NCBI GenBank assembly: GCA_021155195.1
Contig: JAJNPV010000051.1
Span: 1 to 7,724, forward strand
Source of the DNA: Ohtaekwangia sp.
GTDB lineage: Bacteria > Bacteroidota > Bacteroidia > Cytophagales > Cyclobacteriaceae
DNA: 7,724 nt
Direction of reading: 5' to 3'
Below, piece by piece: positions 1-7,485 of this stretch; the first letter of the stretch is position 1, and every line of letters begins with the position of its first letter. Under the pieces are notes generated by a model. That model was not told where the DNA came from and did not search any database. It saw only the letters and a program-made list of their open reading frames with translations. The translations under genes were made by a program, and so were the position numbers.

Positions 1-117
1 TTTGAGTTCACGAAACAATTATGCAAATGACTTTTAAACGATTCGGGATATGAATACAGTTTGGTCCATTGAAGAAATTGACCTTGCACCTAAGCAAGGG
101 AAGAAATACTGGAAGAA
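1..117. repeat. 117-bp direct repeat, left copy
   Basis: Every base from 1 to 117 recurs at 7608-7724 in the same orientation, with a constant offset of 7607. The left limit is the window edge, so the true repeat may begin earlier. The repeat includes about 49 bp upstream of an ATG and the first 22 codons plus two bases of a short ORF. Exact agreement that begins at the first base and ends at the last base is what a circular contig with overlapping ends looks like. A genuine pair of flanking repeats or a tandem array would look the same in this window. Confidence 0.97.
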
Positions 118-175
118 TTGCCACCGCGAGTGGAGGGAAGAGTTCATTATTCTTCTGAGCAGAAATTATTTATAA
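50..175 (+). CDS. 41-residue ORF, possible truncated gene remnant
   Basis: An ATG at 50 opens a 41-codon frame ending in TAA at 173-175. The product is hydrophilic and charged for 33 residues (it starts MNTVWSIEEIDLAPK) and then ends in a short hydrophobic tail. The stretch HREWREEFI (residues 25-33) recalls the segment just before the first beta-strand of some GH13 alpha-amylases, which run W-R-(D/E)-E-x-I-Y-F-L-x-x-D-R-F. That resemblance is from memory and weak. If it is right, the match stops after residue 33, and this copy is a broken 5' fragment of a glycosidase gene. Codons 1-22 lie in the direct repeat. A 10-codon frame (21-53) overlaps the start through ATGA. It could equally be a chance ORF. 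Confidence 0.25.
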   Translation: MNTVWSIEEIDLAPKQGKKYWKNCHREWREEFIILLSRNYL

Positions 176-396
176 GTATCGGTAACGGGGGTTAATTATT
201 TCCACAACTTAAGTTAAGAGAAGTTCTAAAAGCCTCCTTATCAATTGCCCCAATCCTTCGCCCATCCTTCAAAACAGAAGGTTCAAATGACTTAGTGTGG
301 CGCCCGAAGGTTATTCCGGAACAACACTTCAGCAACACATCGAATTTTTTTGTTAAATCTTAAAATTGAATATCTTTAATTGGTTAAACGGCCATT
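176..396. other. Intergenic leader before the sigma gene
   Basis: No convincing + strand gene lies here. The stretch includes a weak 5-bp hairpin (266-270 with 277-281) lacking a T-tract, a 48-codon minus-strand frame (192-338, GTG start) of doubtful meaning, and the AT-rich promoter region just before the sigma-factor ATG. Nothing else was recognised. Confidence 0.6.
349..378 (+). promoter_or_regulatory. Probable Bacteroidota-type promoter of the sigma/fecR genes
   Basis: TTTG at 349-352 is followed after 18 bases by TATCTTTA at 371-378. This is close to the housekeeping Bacteroidota consensus of TTTG near -33 and TAnnTTTG near -7, which differs from the E. coli type. Transcription would start near 384-386, leaving a leader of about a dozen bases before the ATG at 397. 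The region is AT-rich and well placed, but the final G of the -7 element is an A, and such short motifs also occur by chance. Confidence 0.4.
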
Positions 397-996
397 ATGG
401 ATATTAAACCTGAGGTTTTAGGCAGGGAAGTTGAACTTTTCATCATGGTATCGAAAGGAAATCAAAAGGCCTTTAGCGAGGTTTACGATCACTTCGAGCC
501 TAGGCTTTTTGCCTTTGTCTGTAAAATGGCAAGATCGAAGGTAGCTGCAGAGGAAATTGTACAGGAACTTTTTATAAAATTATGGATTTCAAGAAAAAAG
601 TTAGCCGAAGTAAAAAATCCCAGGGCTTATGTTTTCACAATGGCCGCAAATCTTACTTTTAATTATCTGAAAAAAGTAGCACGAGAATTTGCTTTGGCCG
701 AACGGGTAAGGAAAAAATCCCCCACTTTTTCAAATGCGACCGAAGAAGTCATTCATTTTCTTGAAAGCCAAAAATTACTAATGGAAGCTGTCGAACAAAT
801 GCCTACGCAACGCAAAGCAGTGTACTTAATGAGCCGTGAAGGGGGGTTGACCAAAGAGGAAATCGCCAAAAAGATGAACCTGTCCCCTAACACAGTAAGA
901 AATCATTTGTCGGAATCGTTGCACACCTTACGCAAGCTTTTTGGAATGAGCGCCAGTGTACAACTTCTGTTTACGAGCTATTTAATTACCGCCTAG
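397..996 (+). CDS. ECF RNA polymerase sigma factor (sigma-70 family, FecI-like, Bacteroidota type)
   Basis: The 199-residue product has the normal length of an extracytoplasmic-function sigma factor. Region 2 spans about residues 26-93 and includes EEIVQELFIKLW, the core-binding and -10 recognition helices, followed by NPRAYVFTMAANLTFNYLKK. Region 4 spans about 123-180, with the helix-turn-helix LTKEEIAKKMNLSPNTVRNH at 151-170 that reads the -35 element. Regions 1.1 and 3 are absent, as expected for the class. The hydrophobic C-terminal tail (about 185-197) is common in Bacteroidota members. The ATG at 397 gives a normal N-terminus; an internal ATG at 445 (Met17) would also keep region 2. A fecR gene follows 108 bp downstream, so the two are a sigma/anti-sigma pair likely to drive the susCD genes. 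The specific target promoter is unknown. Confidence 0.95.
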   Translation: MDIKPEVLGREVELFIMVSKGNQKAFSEVYDHFEPRLFAFVCKMARSKVAAEEIVQELFIKLWISRKKLAEVKNPRAYVFTMAANLTFNYLKKVAREFALAERVRKKSPTFSNATEEVIHFLESQKLLMEAVEQMPTQRKAVYLMSREGGLTKEEIAKKMNLSPNTVRNHLSESLHTLRKLFGMSASVQLLFTSYLITA

Positions 997-1057
997 CTTC
1001 ATTCTCCTTCACACCCCGGGAAAAGTTTCTAAATATTTTCAATCGGACTGGTACTAA

Positions 1058-1090
1058 AGGGCGTATGGAATGTCTACCCTATATACGCCT
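1058..1090 (+). promoter_or_regulatory. Inverted repeat in the sigma-fecR leader
   Basis: GGCGTAT at 1060-1066 pairs exactly with ATACGCC at 1083-1089, and G-T wobbles extend the stem on both sides. A competing smaller pairing, AGGG (1058-1061) with CCCT (1077-1080), uses part of the same bases. The element sits 15 bp before the fecR ATG, so an RNA hairpin here could affect fecR translation. As DNA it could be an operator or an ECF promoter region; the GGAAT at 1067-1071 is loosely like FecI-type -35 elements. There is no T-tract, so it is not a terminator. The inverted repeat is observed; its role is inferred. Confidence 0.35.
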
Positions 1091-1104
1091 ATATCTATAT
1101 TGTT

Positions 1105-2274
1105 ATGACCAGACCTGAGTCGAAGATCAGCTATTTACTTAAGCGCTACGCGAATTCGGAGTCAACCGAAGAAGAAGAGAAAGAACTATTTAGACTTCTT
1201 GAGCAGCCATCTTCCGAAGCGGAAACAAAGGCAACCTTAGTATCTCTCATTGAAGACACAAACAATTTCCAACCCGATGAACAAAGAAAGAACCGGATTA
1301 TGTCAACGGTGTTTGGCCGACTAGTGACCGGTAGGCCAAAAGGGGCATCGGGAAACCGGGTGGTGCAGTTAGAGCGACTGGCAATAGCAGCCTCGGTTGT
1401 CCTATTGATTTCGGTGGGCCTTTTTCTGTTTTGGCATCGGTCTGGTTTAGAAATGCAACAAAACCCGATAGCGCTCAAAGAAAACGATTTGCAGCCTGGT
1501 GGTAATAAGGCAACACTAACCTTGGCAGATGGTAAACAAGTTGTACTTGATAGCCTGTCTGCAGGTAAGTCATTGAGGCAAGGCGCTTCTGTCATCGTAA
1601 ATCGCCCAGGCCATTTGGCCTACAACACGGAAAGCAAAAGCGAGGAGATTGCTTACAATATATTAACTACCCCAAGGGGAGGCCAATACCAATTGACATT
1701 GGCCGATGGAAGCAAGGTATGGTTGAATGCTGAGTCTTCGATCCGCTTTCCATCCAATTTTATTGGCAAAGAAAGAAGAGTTCAAATTACTGGCGAAGTT
1801 TACTTTGAAGTTGCAAAGAATGCGGCCTTGCCATTTAAGGTTGAGGTGGGTGAAATGGACATAAATGTGCTAGGCACACACTTTAATGTAAATGCCTATG
1901 AGGTTGTTAAAACCACATTATTAGAAGGATCGGTTGTTGTGGCCAGCGAAAGCGCCAAATTGGTTCTAAAGCCCGGGCAGCAGGCGCAAGTTATCACGAG
2001 CGGAAAAATTGACTTGTTTGAGAACCCTGATTTAAATGAAACCCTCGCCTGGAAGAACGGACTCTTTCAATTTAATAATGCTGATATCGAGACGGTAATG
2101 AAGCAGGTAGCCAGGTGGTATGACGTTGAAATAATTTATGAAGACAAAGTCACGAAACTTTTTGGGGGAAGCATACCCCGAGACATGAGTGCCTCCAACG
2201 TTTTTAAAGCCCTTGAATTAACGGGGGGCGTACATTTTAAAATAGAAGGGAAGACGATAATCGTGAAGCCATGA
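1105..2274 (+). CDS. FecR-family anti-sigma factor with C-terminal DUF4974 domain
   Basis: This 389-residue protein of normal family length controls the preceding sigma factor. The cytoplasmic N-terminal part (about 5-75, with the acidic helical YLLKRYANSESTEEEEKELF) should bind the sigma factor. One transmembrane segment follows at about 91-110 (RLAIAASVVLLISVGLFLFW). The periplasmic part holds the FecR domain at about 187-285, with the usual TTPRGGQYQLTLADGSKVWLN, GEVYFEVAKN and VLGTHFNVNAY signatures. A DUF4974 domain at about 317-388 starts WKNGLFQFNNADIETVM and resembles the STN fold. By analogy with FecA/FecR/FecI, the periplasmic domain receives the signal from the STN domain of the SusC protein encoded next. 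The ATG at 1105 is the only reasonable start. A 156-bp gap with strong hairpins separates it from susC. Confidence 0.95.
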   Translation: MTRPESKISYLLKRYANSESTEEEEKELFRLLEQPSSEAETKATLVSLIEDTNNFQPDEQRKNRIMSTVFGRLVTGRPKGASGNRVVQLERLAIAASVVLLISVGLFLFWHRSGLEMQQNPIALKENDLQPGGNKATLTLADGKQVVLDSLSAGKSLRQGASVIVNRPGHLAYNTESKSEEIAYNILTTPRGGQYQLTLADGSKVWLNAESSIRFPSNFIGKERRVQITGEVYFEVAKNAALPFKVEVGEMDINVLGTHFNVNAYEVVKTTLLEGSVVVASESAKLVLKPGQQAQVITSGKIDLFENPDLNETLAWKNGLFQFNNADIETVMKQVARWYDVEIIYEDKVTKLFGGSIPRDMSASNVFKALELTGGVHFKIEGKTIIVKP

Positions 2275-2328
2275 TCTTTTTTTCAGACTCCTCGCCACCC
2301 CCGATATAAAGTGGGTTTCCAAAAATGA

Positions 2329-2376
2329 ACCGCCCTGGATTGCGGCCAGGGCGGTGAAAAGCTTGGGTCAACCCAA
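2329..2376 (+). promoter_or_regulatory. Tandem stem-loops in the fecR-susC gap
   Basis: ACCGCCCTGG (2329-2338) and CCAGGGCGGT (2346-2355) form a perfect 10-bp GC-rich stem around a 7-base loop. Eight bases later TTGGG (2363-2367) and CCCAA (2372-2376) form a second 5-bp stem with a TCAA loop. Neither has a proper T-tract on the + strand, so simple intrinsic termination is doubtful. The position fits a 3'-end-stabilising or processing structure that separates sigma/fecR expression from susCD expression, or a leader element of susC. A poor promoter candidate overlaps its end (TTTG 2377-2380, TATCTACT 2403-2410, spacing 22). The pairing is observed; the function is inferred. Confidence 0.6.
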
Positions 2377-2430
2377 TTTGTCCATTGGTGAAATAATCAA
2401 ATTATCTACTTAACCCAAACCCTCAAAGTT

Positions 2431-5400
2431 ATGGATTTAAATGTACCCATCAAACTTCTATACTCCTCCCGTTGGGATCAAATTAAAAAAGCTCTAGTTG
2501 TTATGAAACTCACGGCAGTCATTTTACTTGTTGCCAGTTTACAAATTTACGCCAAAAGTTATGGCCAGCAAGTGAGTATAAGCCTGAAAAATGCTTCACT
2601 AGAACAAGTATTTTCCGAAATACAAAGGCAAACCGGCTATAGCTTCATTTATACTGTGGATGCCATAGAGAAAGTTAAAGGACTAGACCTCGACATAAAA
2701 AATGTAAGTGTCGAGCAATTGCTTACCCTTTGTTTTCGCGGCCACCAGTTAACCTATCGATTTATCGATAGGTTAATTTGTGTATATCGGCCACAGGAAG
2801 TACAACCTGAAAATATAAAAGTATCAGAGCCCTATTCGGAAGCCAAGACACATATTAAAGGCAGCATCAAGGATAAAAACGGCCCCATGCCAGGCGTAAC
2901 GGTAGTCGTAAAAGGCTTAAGCCAAGGCACCACTACCGATGCCAATGGGATGTTTGAATTAGATGTTGATGAAAATGCCATTCTTATCATCAGTTTTGTT
3001 GGCTACAAGACCATCGAAGTCCCTGTTTCCGGGCAAACCTCTATTGATATAGTGCTTACGGAAGATATTACAAACTTGAGCGAAGTGGTTGTAACAGCAA
3101 TGGGTGTATCGCGTGATAAAGCCTCTCTAGGATACTCAGTTCAAAAAGTGGGTGCTGCTGAGGTCATGAGCAGCGGCAACTCAAATTTGCTGGATGCAGT
3201 AAACGGAAAACTTTCGGGTGTTCAAATCCAGAATGCTGGCGGACAACCGGGCAGTGGCACAAGCGTAGTGATTAGGGGTTTTAAATCAATTAGTTATAAC
3301 AACCAGCCCCTTTATGTAGTTGATGGTATTCCGGTTAATAATGAGTCAATAGGTACCGATGGCACACCTTCGGCAAACAGGGCGATTGATATCGATCCAA
3401 ATTCGGTAGAATCAGTAACCGTTCTTAAAGGTCTTGCGGCCACCGCGTTGTATGGCATCAGGGCGGCCAACGGAGCTGTTATTATTACCTCTAAAAAAGG
3501 AAGCCCGACTAAAAAGGGGCTTGGCGTGGAGTATTCATTTAAAACCTCTGTTGAACAGGTAAACAAACTCCATGAGATTACGGATAATTTCACCCGGGGT
3601 ACTTCAGGGCCGTATGACAACGCAACGTTGTGGAGTTGGGGACCATCTTTAGCAAGCAACCCCCTGTTTCCAGGCGCAATAGGTTCTGGATTTACGTTGA
3701 GTGATTTGGATGGAGACGGTGTGCAAGAAGATGTTTCAGGATTACGAATCCCTTCTTATAAAGATAACTATAAGAGATTCTGGAATAATGGAACTACAAA
3801 CAGACACAATCTTGCCCTGACCGGTGGAACTGAAAACACAACGTACTACATGAATATTTCAGCGTTGAACCAAACCGGAATAGTACCATCAGTAGGTTAT
3901 GACAGATATTCATTTCTGATCAACGCGAGTACGAAATTAAGCGACAGGATAATGGTAAGCACTAAAATGAACTATATCAATACAGGAGGTAAGCGTTTAC
4001 GGCAAAGCGGAGCTGATCCTCAGACGGGTGTAAGGGCTCCCAACGGTATCCTCGCCTCGTTTCCGTTTTGGAATAATTTCTGGGACGTAAACTCTTACCC
4101 GTACAAAGATGCAAACGGTGACAAAGTGTGGTTCCCCAATGGGACAACCCACCCCCAATGGACCGTGAACGAGGAAGGGGAGGATTGGCGAGTGAACCGC
4201 CTCATCAGTAACGTCAAGTTTGATGTGAAAGCCACAGATTGGATGAAGTTAAGTTGGAACGTAGGGATTGACACATATAATGATTCCAGAACTGCCGCGA
4301 GGCCAATCGGGTCAGCAGAAAGTCCGAATGTACAGGGAGATATAAATGAATTCCGGTTGACAAGCAGTGATATTACAAGCGATTTTATTGTATCAGGAAA
4401 TTTAAAGCCAAATGATAAATGGGACATTAGTTATCTGGTTGGAAACAATGTGTACAGGTGGAATCAAAATGGAATAAACAGCAGAGGAGTCTCTTTTGTG
4501 CTGCGGGATTTTCTTGATATTTCAAATACTGTTACTCAGAGCGTCACACGCAATGATGATGGCAAAATGCTCATAGGCGCTTATGGCGATGTGACCATTG
4601 GGTATAACAACATGATATATTTGGGATTGACCGGCCGTAACGATTGGTCATCAACATTGCCGAGGAACAATAATAGTTTCTTTTACCCGTCCGCCAACCT
4701 GGGTTTCATAGCTTCGGAATTAATAAAAACCAATTGGCTTTCATTCCTGAAACTGAGGATGTCATTGGCCAAAGGTGCAAACGATGCGCCCACGCAGAGC
4801 CTCAATAACATATACTTAAAAAGCAATCCCAATGTTTTTGGAATGCCCCGCTTTTCACAAAGCACACTTTTAAGAAACCCTGACTTGCGCCCCGAGCGCA
4901 CCTCAGAAACGGAAGTGGGATTTGAGTCTTCTTTCCTTAACAATCTGCTTGGGCTTGATTTTTCTTACTACTCGCGCCTCAGTGAAGACCAGATTATCCA
5001 GGTGCCGGTTTCATCGGCTACCGGATATGTGTATAAGTTAGACAATCTTGGATCGGTGAGTAACAAAGGTGTTGAGATGACCCTGTCGGTCAACAATCCG
5101 GTAAAGGTCAATGGTCTCGTTTGGAACACCTACTTCAACTTTTACAGAAACCGCGGCAGAGTTGAAAAGATTGCAGATGGCCGCGATTTGGTAATTTTAG
5201 GCTCAGGTACCGAACTTTGGGCCCAGGCATTGGTGGTTGCAAAAGTTGGTGAACAACTTGGCGCGCTTTACGATTATCCTTACAGGCGTTATGGGGTTTC
5301 TGAAAACGACCCCAATTACCTAAACGCACCCATCGTGGTGGATGCCAATGGTCAGCCTTTACGTAATAATCAGCGCGTAATTATGGGCAATGTTAACCCT

Positions 5401-5940
5401 GACTGGATATTGGGAATATCTTCAAGCCTGGGGTATAAGGGTGTCAAGTTTGGTTTTACACTTGAACGTAGACAAGGCGGTGATGTGGTGAATGGATATG
5501 GCTCCCAACTTGTTTATTCCGGTTTAGCGAAGATTACGGACCAAAGATATTACGCAGCCGGTGATACCTACGCTAATGCCACCCGTAACTGGGGCGGGGT
5601 TTTTGCCGATGGAAGTCCGAATAATCTTGCAGCGCCACTAACACCTGCATTTTGGCAAAATACGTACCGAAGAGTGGGCGAGAATAATATCGAAGATGCA
5701 TCCTGGTGGAGATTACGTAATATCTATATAGGTTATTCATTGCCCAAAGCATGGCTTGAGCGGTTTCTGATCCAGGAGTTTGAAATAACTTTCACAGCTC
5801 GTAATGCCTGGTTAAAAACAGCTTATTCAGGCAATGACCCCGAGTTGAGCGCTAATGGAGTTGGTAACATTCAGGGTTTTGATGACTTCGTTTTTCCCAA
5901 TACCAAGTCATTTGAAATAGGTGCACGCGTTAAATTTTAG
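2431..5940 (+). CDS. SusC/RagA-like TonB-dependent outer-membrane transporter with STN signalling domain
   Basis: The 1169-residue product is a full-length SusC-type transporter that imports ligands captured with its SusD partner, powered by TonB. A long charged N-region leads into the signal peptide hydrophobic core KLTAVILLVASLQIYA (about 26-41), with cleavage likely near 45. Met25 (2503) is a possible alternative start, but long N-regions are common in this family. Domains in order: STN at about 48-120, carboxypeptidase-regulatory-like beta-sandwich at about 143-212, TonB-box-like SEVVVTAMG at 217-225, plug at about 243-357 with QPLYVVDGIPVNN and YGIRAANGAVIITSKKG, then the beta-barrel, ending in EIGARVKF with the terminal Phe favoured by the BAM machinery. 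The STN domain marks it as a transducer that signals to the FecR encoded upstream. An Asp-rich DLDGDG loop lies at 425-430. The frame is intact. The substrate cannot be told from the sequence. Confidence 0.97.
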   Translation: MDLNVPIKLLYSSRWDQIKKALVVMKLTAVILLVASLQIYAKSYGQQVSISLKNASLEQVFSEIQRQTGYSFIYTVDAIEKVKGLDLDIKNVSVEQLLTLCFRGHQLTYRFIDRLICVYRPQEVQPENIKVSEPYSEAKTHIKGSIKDKNGPMPGVTVVVKGLSQGTTTDANGMFELDVDENAILIISFVGYKTIEVPVSGQTSIDIVLTEDITNLSEVVVTAMGVSRDKASLGYSVQKVGAAEVMSSGNSNLLDAVNGKLSGVQIQNAGGQPGSGTSVVIRGFKSISYNNQPLYVVDGIPVNNESIGTDGTPSANRAIDIDPNSVESVTVLKGLAATALYGIRAANGAVIITSKKGSPTKKGLGVEYSFKTSVEQVNKLHEITDNFTRGTSGPYDNATLWSWGPSLASNPLFPGAIGSGFTLSDLDGDGVQEDVSGLRIPSYKDNYKRFWNNGTTNRHNLALTGGTENTTYYMNISALNQTGIVPSVGYDRYSFLINASTKLSDRIMVSTKMNYINTGGKRLRQSGADPQTGVRAPNGILASFPFWNNFWDVNSYPYKDANGDKVWFPNGTTHPQWTVNEEGEDWRVNRLISNVKFDVKATDWMKLSWNVGIDTYNDSRTAARPIGSAESPNVQGDINEFRLTSSDITSDFIVSGNLKPNDKWDISYLVGNNVYRWNQNGINSRGVSFVLRDFLDISNTVTQSVTRNDDGKMLIGAYGDVTIGYNNMIYLGLTGRNDWSSTLPRNNNSFFYPSANLGFIASELIKTNWLSFLKLRMSLAKGANDAPTQSLNNIYLKSNPNVFGMPRFSQSTLLRNPDLRPERTSETEVGFESSFLNNLLGLDFSYYSRLSEDQIIQVPVSSATGYVYKLDNLGSVSNKGVEMTLSVNNPVKVNGLVWNTYFNFYRNRGRVEKIADGRDLVILGSGTELWAQALVVAKVGEQLGALYDYPYRRYGVSENDPNYLNAPIVVDANGQPLRNNQRVIMGNVNPDWILGISSSLGYKGVKFGFTLERRQGGDVVNGYGSQLVYSGLAKITDQRYYAAGDTYANATRNWGGVFADGSPNNLAAPLTPAFWQNTYRRVGENNIEDASWWRLRNIYIGYSLPKAWLERFLIQEFEITFTARNAWLKTAYSGNDPELSANGVGNIQGFDDFVFPNTKSFEIGARVKF
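2749..2776. repeat. Perfect 13-bp inverted repeat inside susC
   Basis: TTAACCTATCGAT (2749-2761) is the exact reverse complement of ATCGATAGGTTAA (2764-2776), with only TT between the arms. As RNA it would fold as a 12-bp stem with a UUUA loop; an A-T pair beyond a G-T wobble can extend it outward. It encodes residues 107-116 (LTYRFIDRLI) near the end of the STN domain, where this kind of peptide is normal, so the reading frame is not disturbed. Confidence 0.9.
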
Positions 5941-5993
5941 CTAACACGCAATGTGACCATTGAAATTGATACTTAACTTAAAATTTGCAACCG

Positions 5994-7427
5994 ATGAAAA
6001 ATTTATTGAAGATATTTCTTATTGTAATAGGAATGTTTGTGAGCGTAAGCTGCGATCAGACATTTGAGGAGATTAACAAGAGTAAAAACAGTCCTGAAAA
6101 TGCGACTGTCAATGTACTTCTTCCTGCAGCCCTCTATGCCCAACTGGATAACTTTGGCGGAAGACGGGAGGGATTCATGGGTACATTCACACAACATTTT
6201 GCCGGCTATTACACTTCCGGTGTGAACGCGGACCAATATGTAATTGATAATAACAGCTTCAGTTTTCTGTTTACTGGCTTGTATGCGGGTCCTTTAAATT
6301 CCTATAAAGATATTATTGCCAGGGCTGAGAAAGAAGGATCGTGGCACTATGTGGGTGTGGCAAAGATCATGACAGCGCTTGCTTTAGGAACGCTCACAGA
6401 TGTTTACGGTGAAATACCATGGAAAGAAGCACTCAACTCCAACAACGTATTCCCGGCTTACGACAGTCAGGAATTTATTTATTCAGAAATCCAACGCCTT
6501 CTTTCAGAGGCAATTACAGACTTGGGCAAAACCTCGTTCCGTTCCCTGGCTGATGGCGACTTCTTACGCAATGGTAATGTAGATGCCTGGATCGCCACTG
6601 CCTATTTATTGAAGGCACGGTATGCCAACCATTTGAGTAAGGTTAATCCCACCGGCAGCGCAAAGGACGCTTTATCATACGTGGCCTCGGCAAAAACCGC
6701 AGGCATCAGTTCTTCAACGGATTTAAAAATGAGGTACGAAGGTATCTCCGAGATGTCAAACAGGTGGTATACTTTATGGCAAGATCCTGCTATTGTTGCA
6801 TCCAAGAATCTATTGGATGTGCAGGTGAACGAGAATGACCCACGATTGGAAGCGTACTGGTCACCTTATAACGGTGAAACGGGAGACTATATTGGCTTTG
6901 TGGGAAAATCAAATGGCACAGGGGCCAATCAGCCTATTTCAGCAGCAGGCCCCGAGGGATGGTACGGAAAACCTAACTCCGACCACATGGTGGCAACCTA
7001 TTTTGAATTGCTTTTCATTGAAGCAGAGGCCGCATTCAGGCTTGGCGATTTGCCAAGAGCGGCCACAGCGCATAACGCAGCCGTGAAAGAGCAAATGGAA
7101 CTTGTTGTTAATGATATTGCAGATCCAAGAATAGCTACCTATCTCAGCACGTATGCCAGTGAAACGGGCGCCACCATCACCATTGAAAAAATAATGACAG
7201 AAAAGTGGAAGGCCATGTTTACGATGGAAGAGGAAACCTGGACAGACATGAGAAGGCATAATTTTCAGTATCCAAATTGGATTACCATTCCCAAAAAGAA
7301 TGATGGCACACCCATAGCTTCGGAATACATTCGAAGGCTACTTTACCCCCAGGATGAACTAGATAAAAATCCTCAAAAGGTGCCTAAAGTGACGGGGATT
7401 TTCGCAAGGTTGTGGTGGGATCAATAA
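5994..7427 (+). CDS. SusD/RagB-family nutrient-binding outer-membrane lipoprotein (SusD-like_2 type)
   Basis: The 477-residue product is the surface lid and ligand-binding partner of the SusC transporter encoded 53 bp upstream, with which it is surely co-transcribed. I chose the ATG at 5994; an in-frame TTG at 5985 would only add three residues before a perfect lipoprotein signal. That signal is MKNLLKIFLIVIGMFVSVSC, with the lipobox cysteine at residue 20. The acidic residues after it (CDQTFEE) suit the Bacteroidota surface-export signal. Family hallmarks are FEEINKSKNSPENA near the N-terminus, LTDVYGEIPWKEAL at 134-147, the helical FIEAEAAFRLGD at 341-352, and the C-terminal ARLWWD. These match the SusD-like_2 branch (PF12771) rather than classical SusD. 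The length is normal and both ends are complete. The ligand is unknown, and no glycan-degrading gene nearby helps to define it. Confidence 0.95.
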   Translation: MKNLLKIFLIVIGMFVSVSCDQTFEEINKSKNSPENATVNVLLPAALYAQLDNFGGRREGFMGTFTQHFAGYYTSGVNADQYVIDNNSFSFLFTGLYAGPLNSYKDIIARAEKEGSWHYVGVAKIMTALALGTLTDVYGEIPWKEALNSNNVFPAYDSQEFIYSEIQRLLSEAITDLGKTSFRSLADGDFLRNGNVDAWIATAYLLKARYANHLSKVNPTGSAKDALSYVASAKTAGISSSTDLKMRYEGISEMSNRWYTLWQDPAIVASKNLLDVQVNENDPRLEAYWSPYNGETGDYIGFVGKSNGTGANQPISAAGPEGWYGKPNSDHMVATYFELLFIEAEAAFRLGDLPRAATAHNAAVKEQMELVVNDIADPRIATYLSTYASETGATITIEKIMTEKWKAMFTMEEETWTDMRRHNFQYPNWITIPKKNDGTPIASEYIRRLLYPQDELDKNPQKVPKVTGIFARLWWDQ

Positions 7428-7450
7428 ATCAATGAGATCATAACATGAGT

Positions 7451-7485
7451 GGGGAACCTAAGATAGTTAGGTTCCCCTTTTTTTT
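7451..7485 (+). terminator. Intrinsic terminator of the susCD operon
   Basis: GGGGAACCTAA (7451-7461) and TTAGGTTCCCC (7467-7477) form a perfect 11-bp stem with a five-base GATAG loop, followed at once by eight T residues (7478-7485). It starts 23 bp after the SusD stop codon. This is a classic rho-independent terminator and marks the end of the operon. Confidence 0.95.

Noticed and set aside
266..281. Short hairpin CCTTC/GAAGG upstream of the sigma gene as a terminator
   Set aside because: The stem is only 5 bp with no following T-tract and no gene before it.
1146..1595. Long minus-strand frame opposite fecR
   Set aside because: It is an antisense shadow of a clearly coding gene and shows no domain or start context of its own; the same holds for the other minus-strand frames across susC and susD.
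4590..5962. Shared 12-mer ATGTGACCATTG within susC and just after it
   Set aside because: There are only two copies, one inside codons and one in the short gap, with no spacing or symmetry pattern; most likely chance.
5985..5993. TTG start for SusD adding three residues
   Set aside because: The ATG at 5994 begins a canonical lipoprotein signal peptide; the extra residues add nothing.
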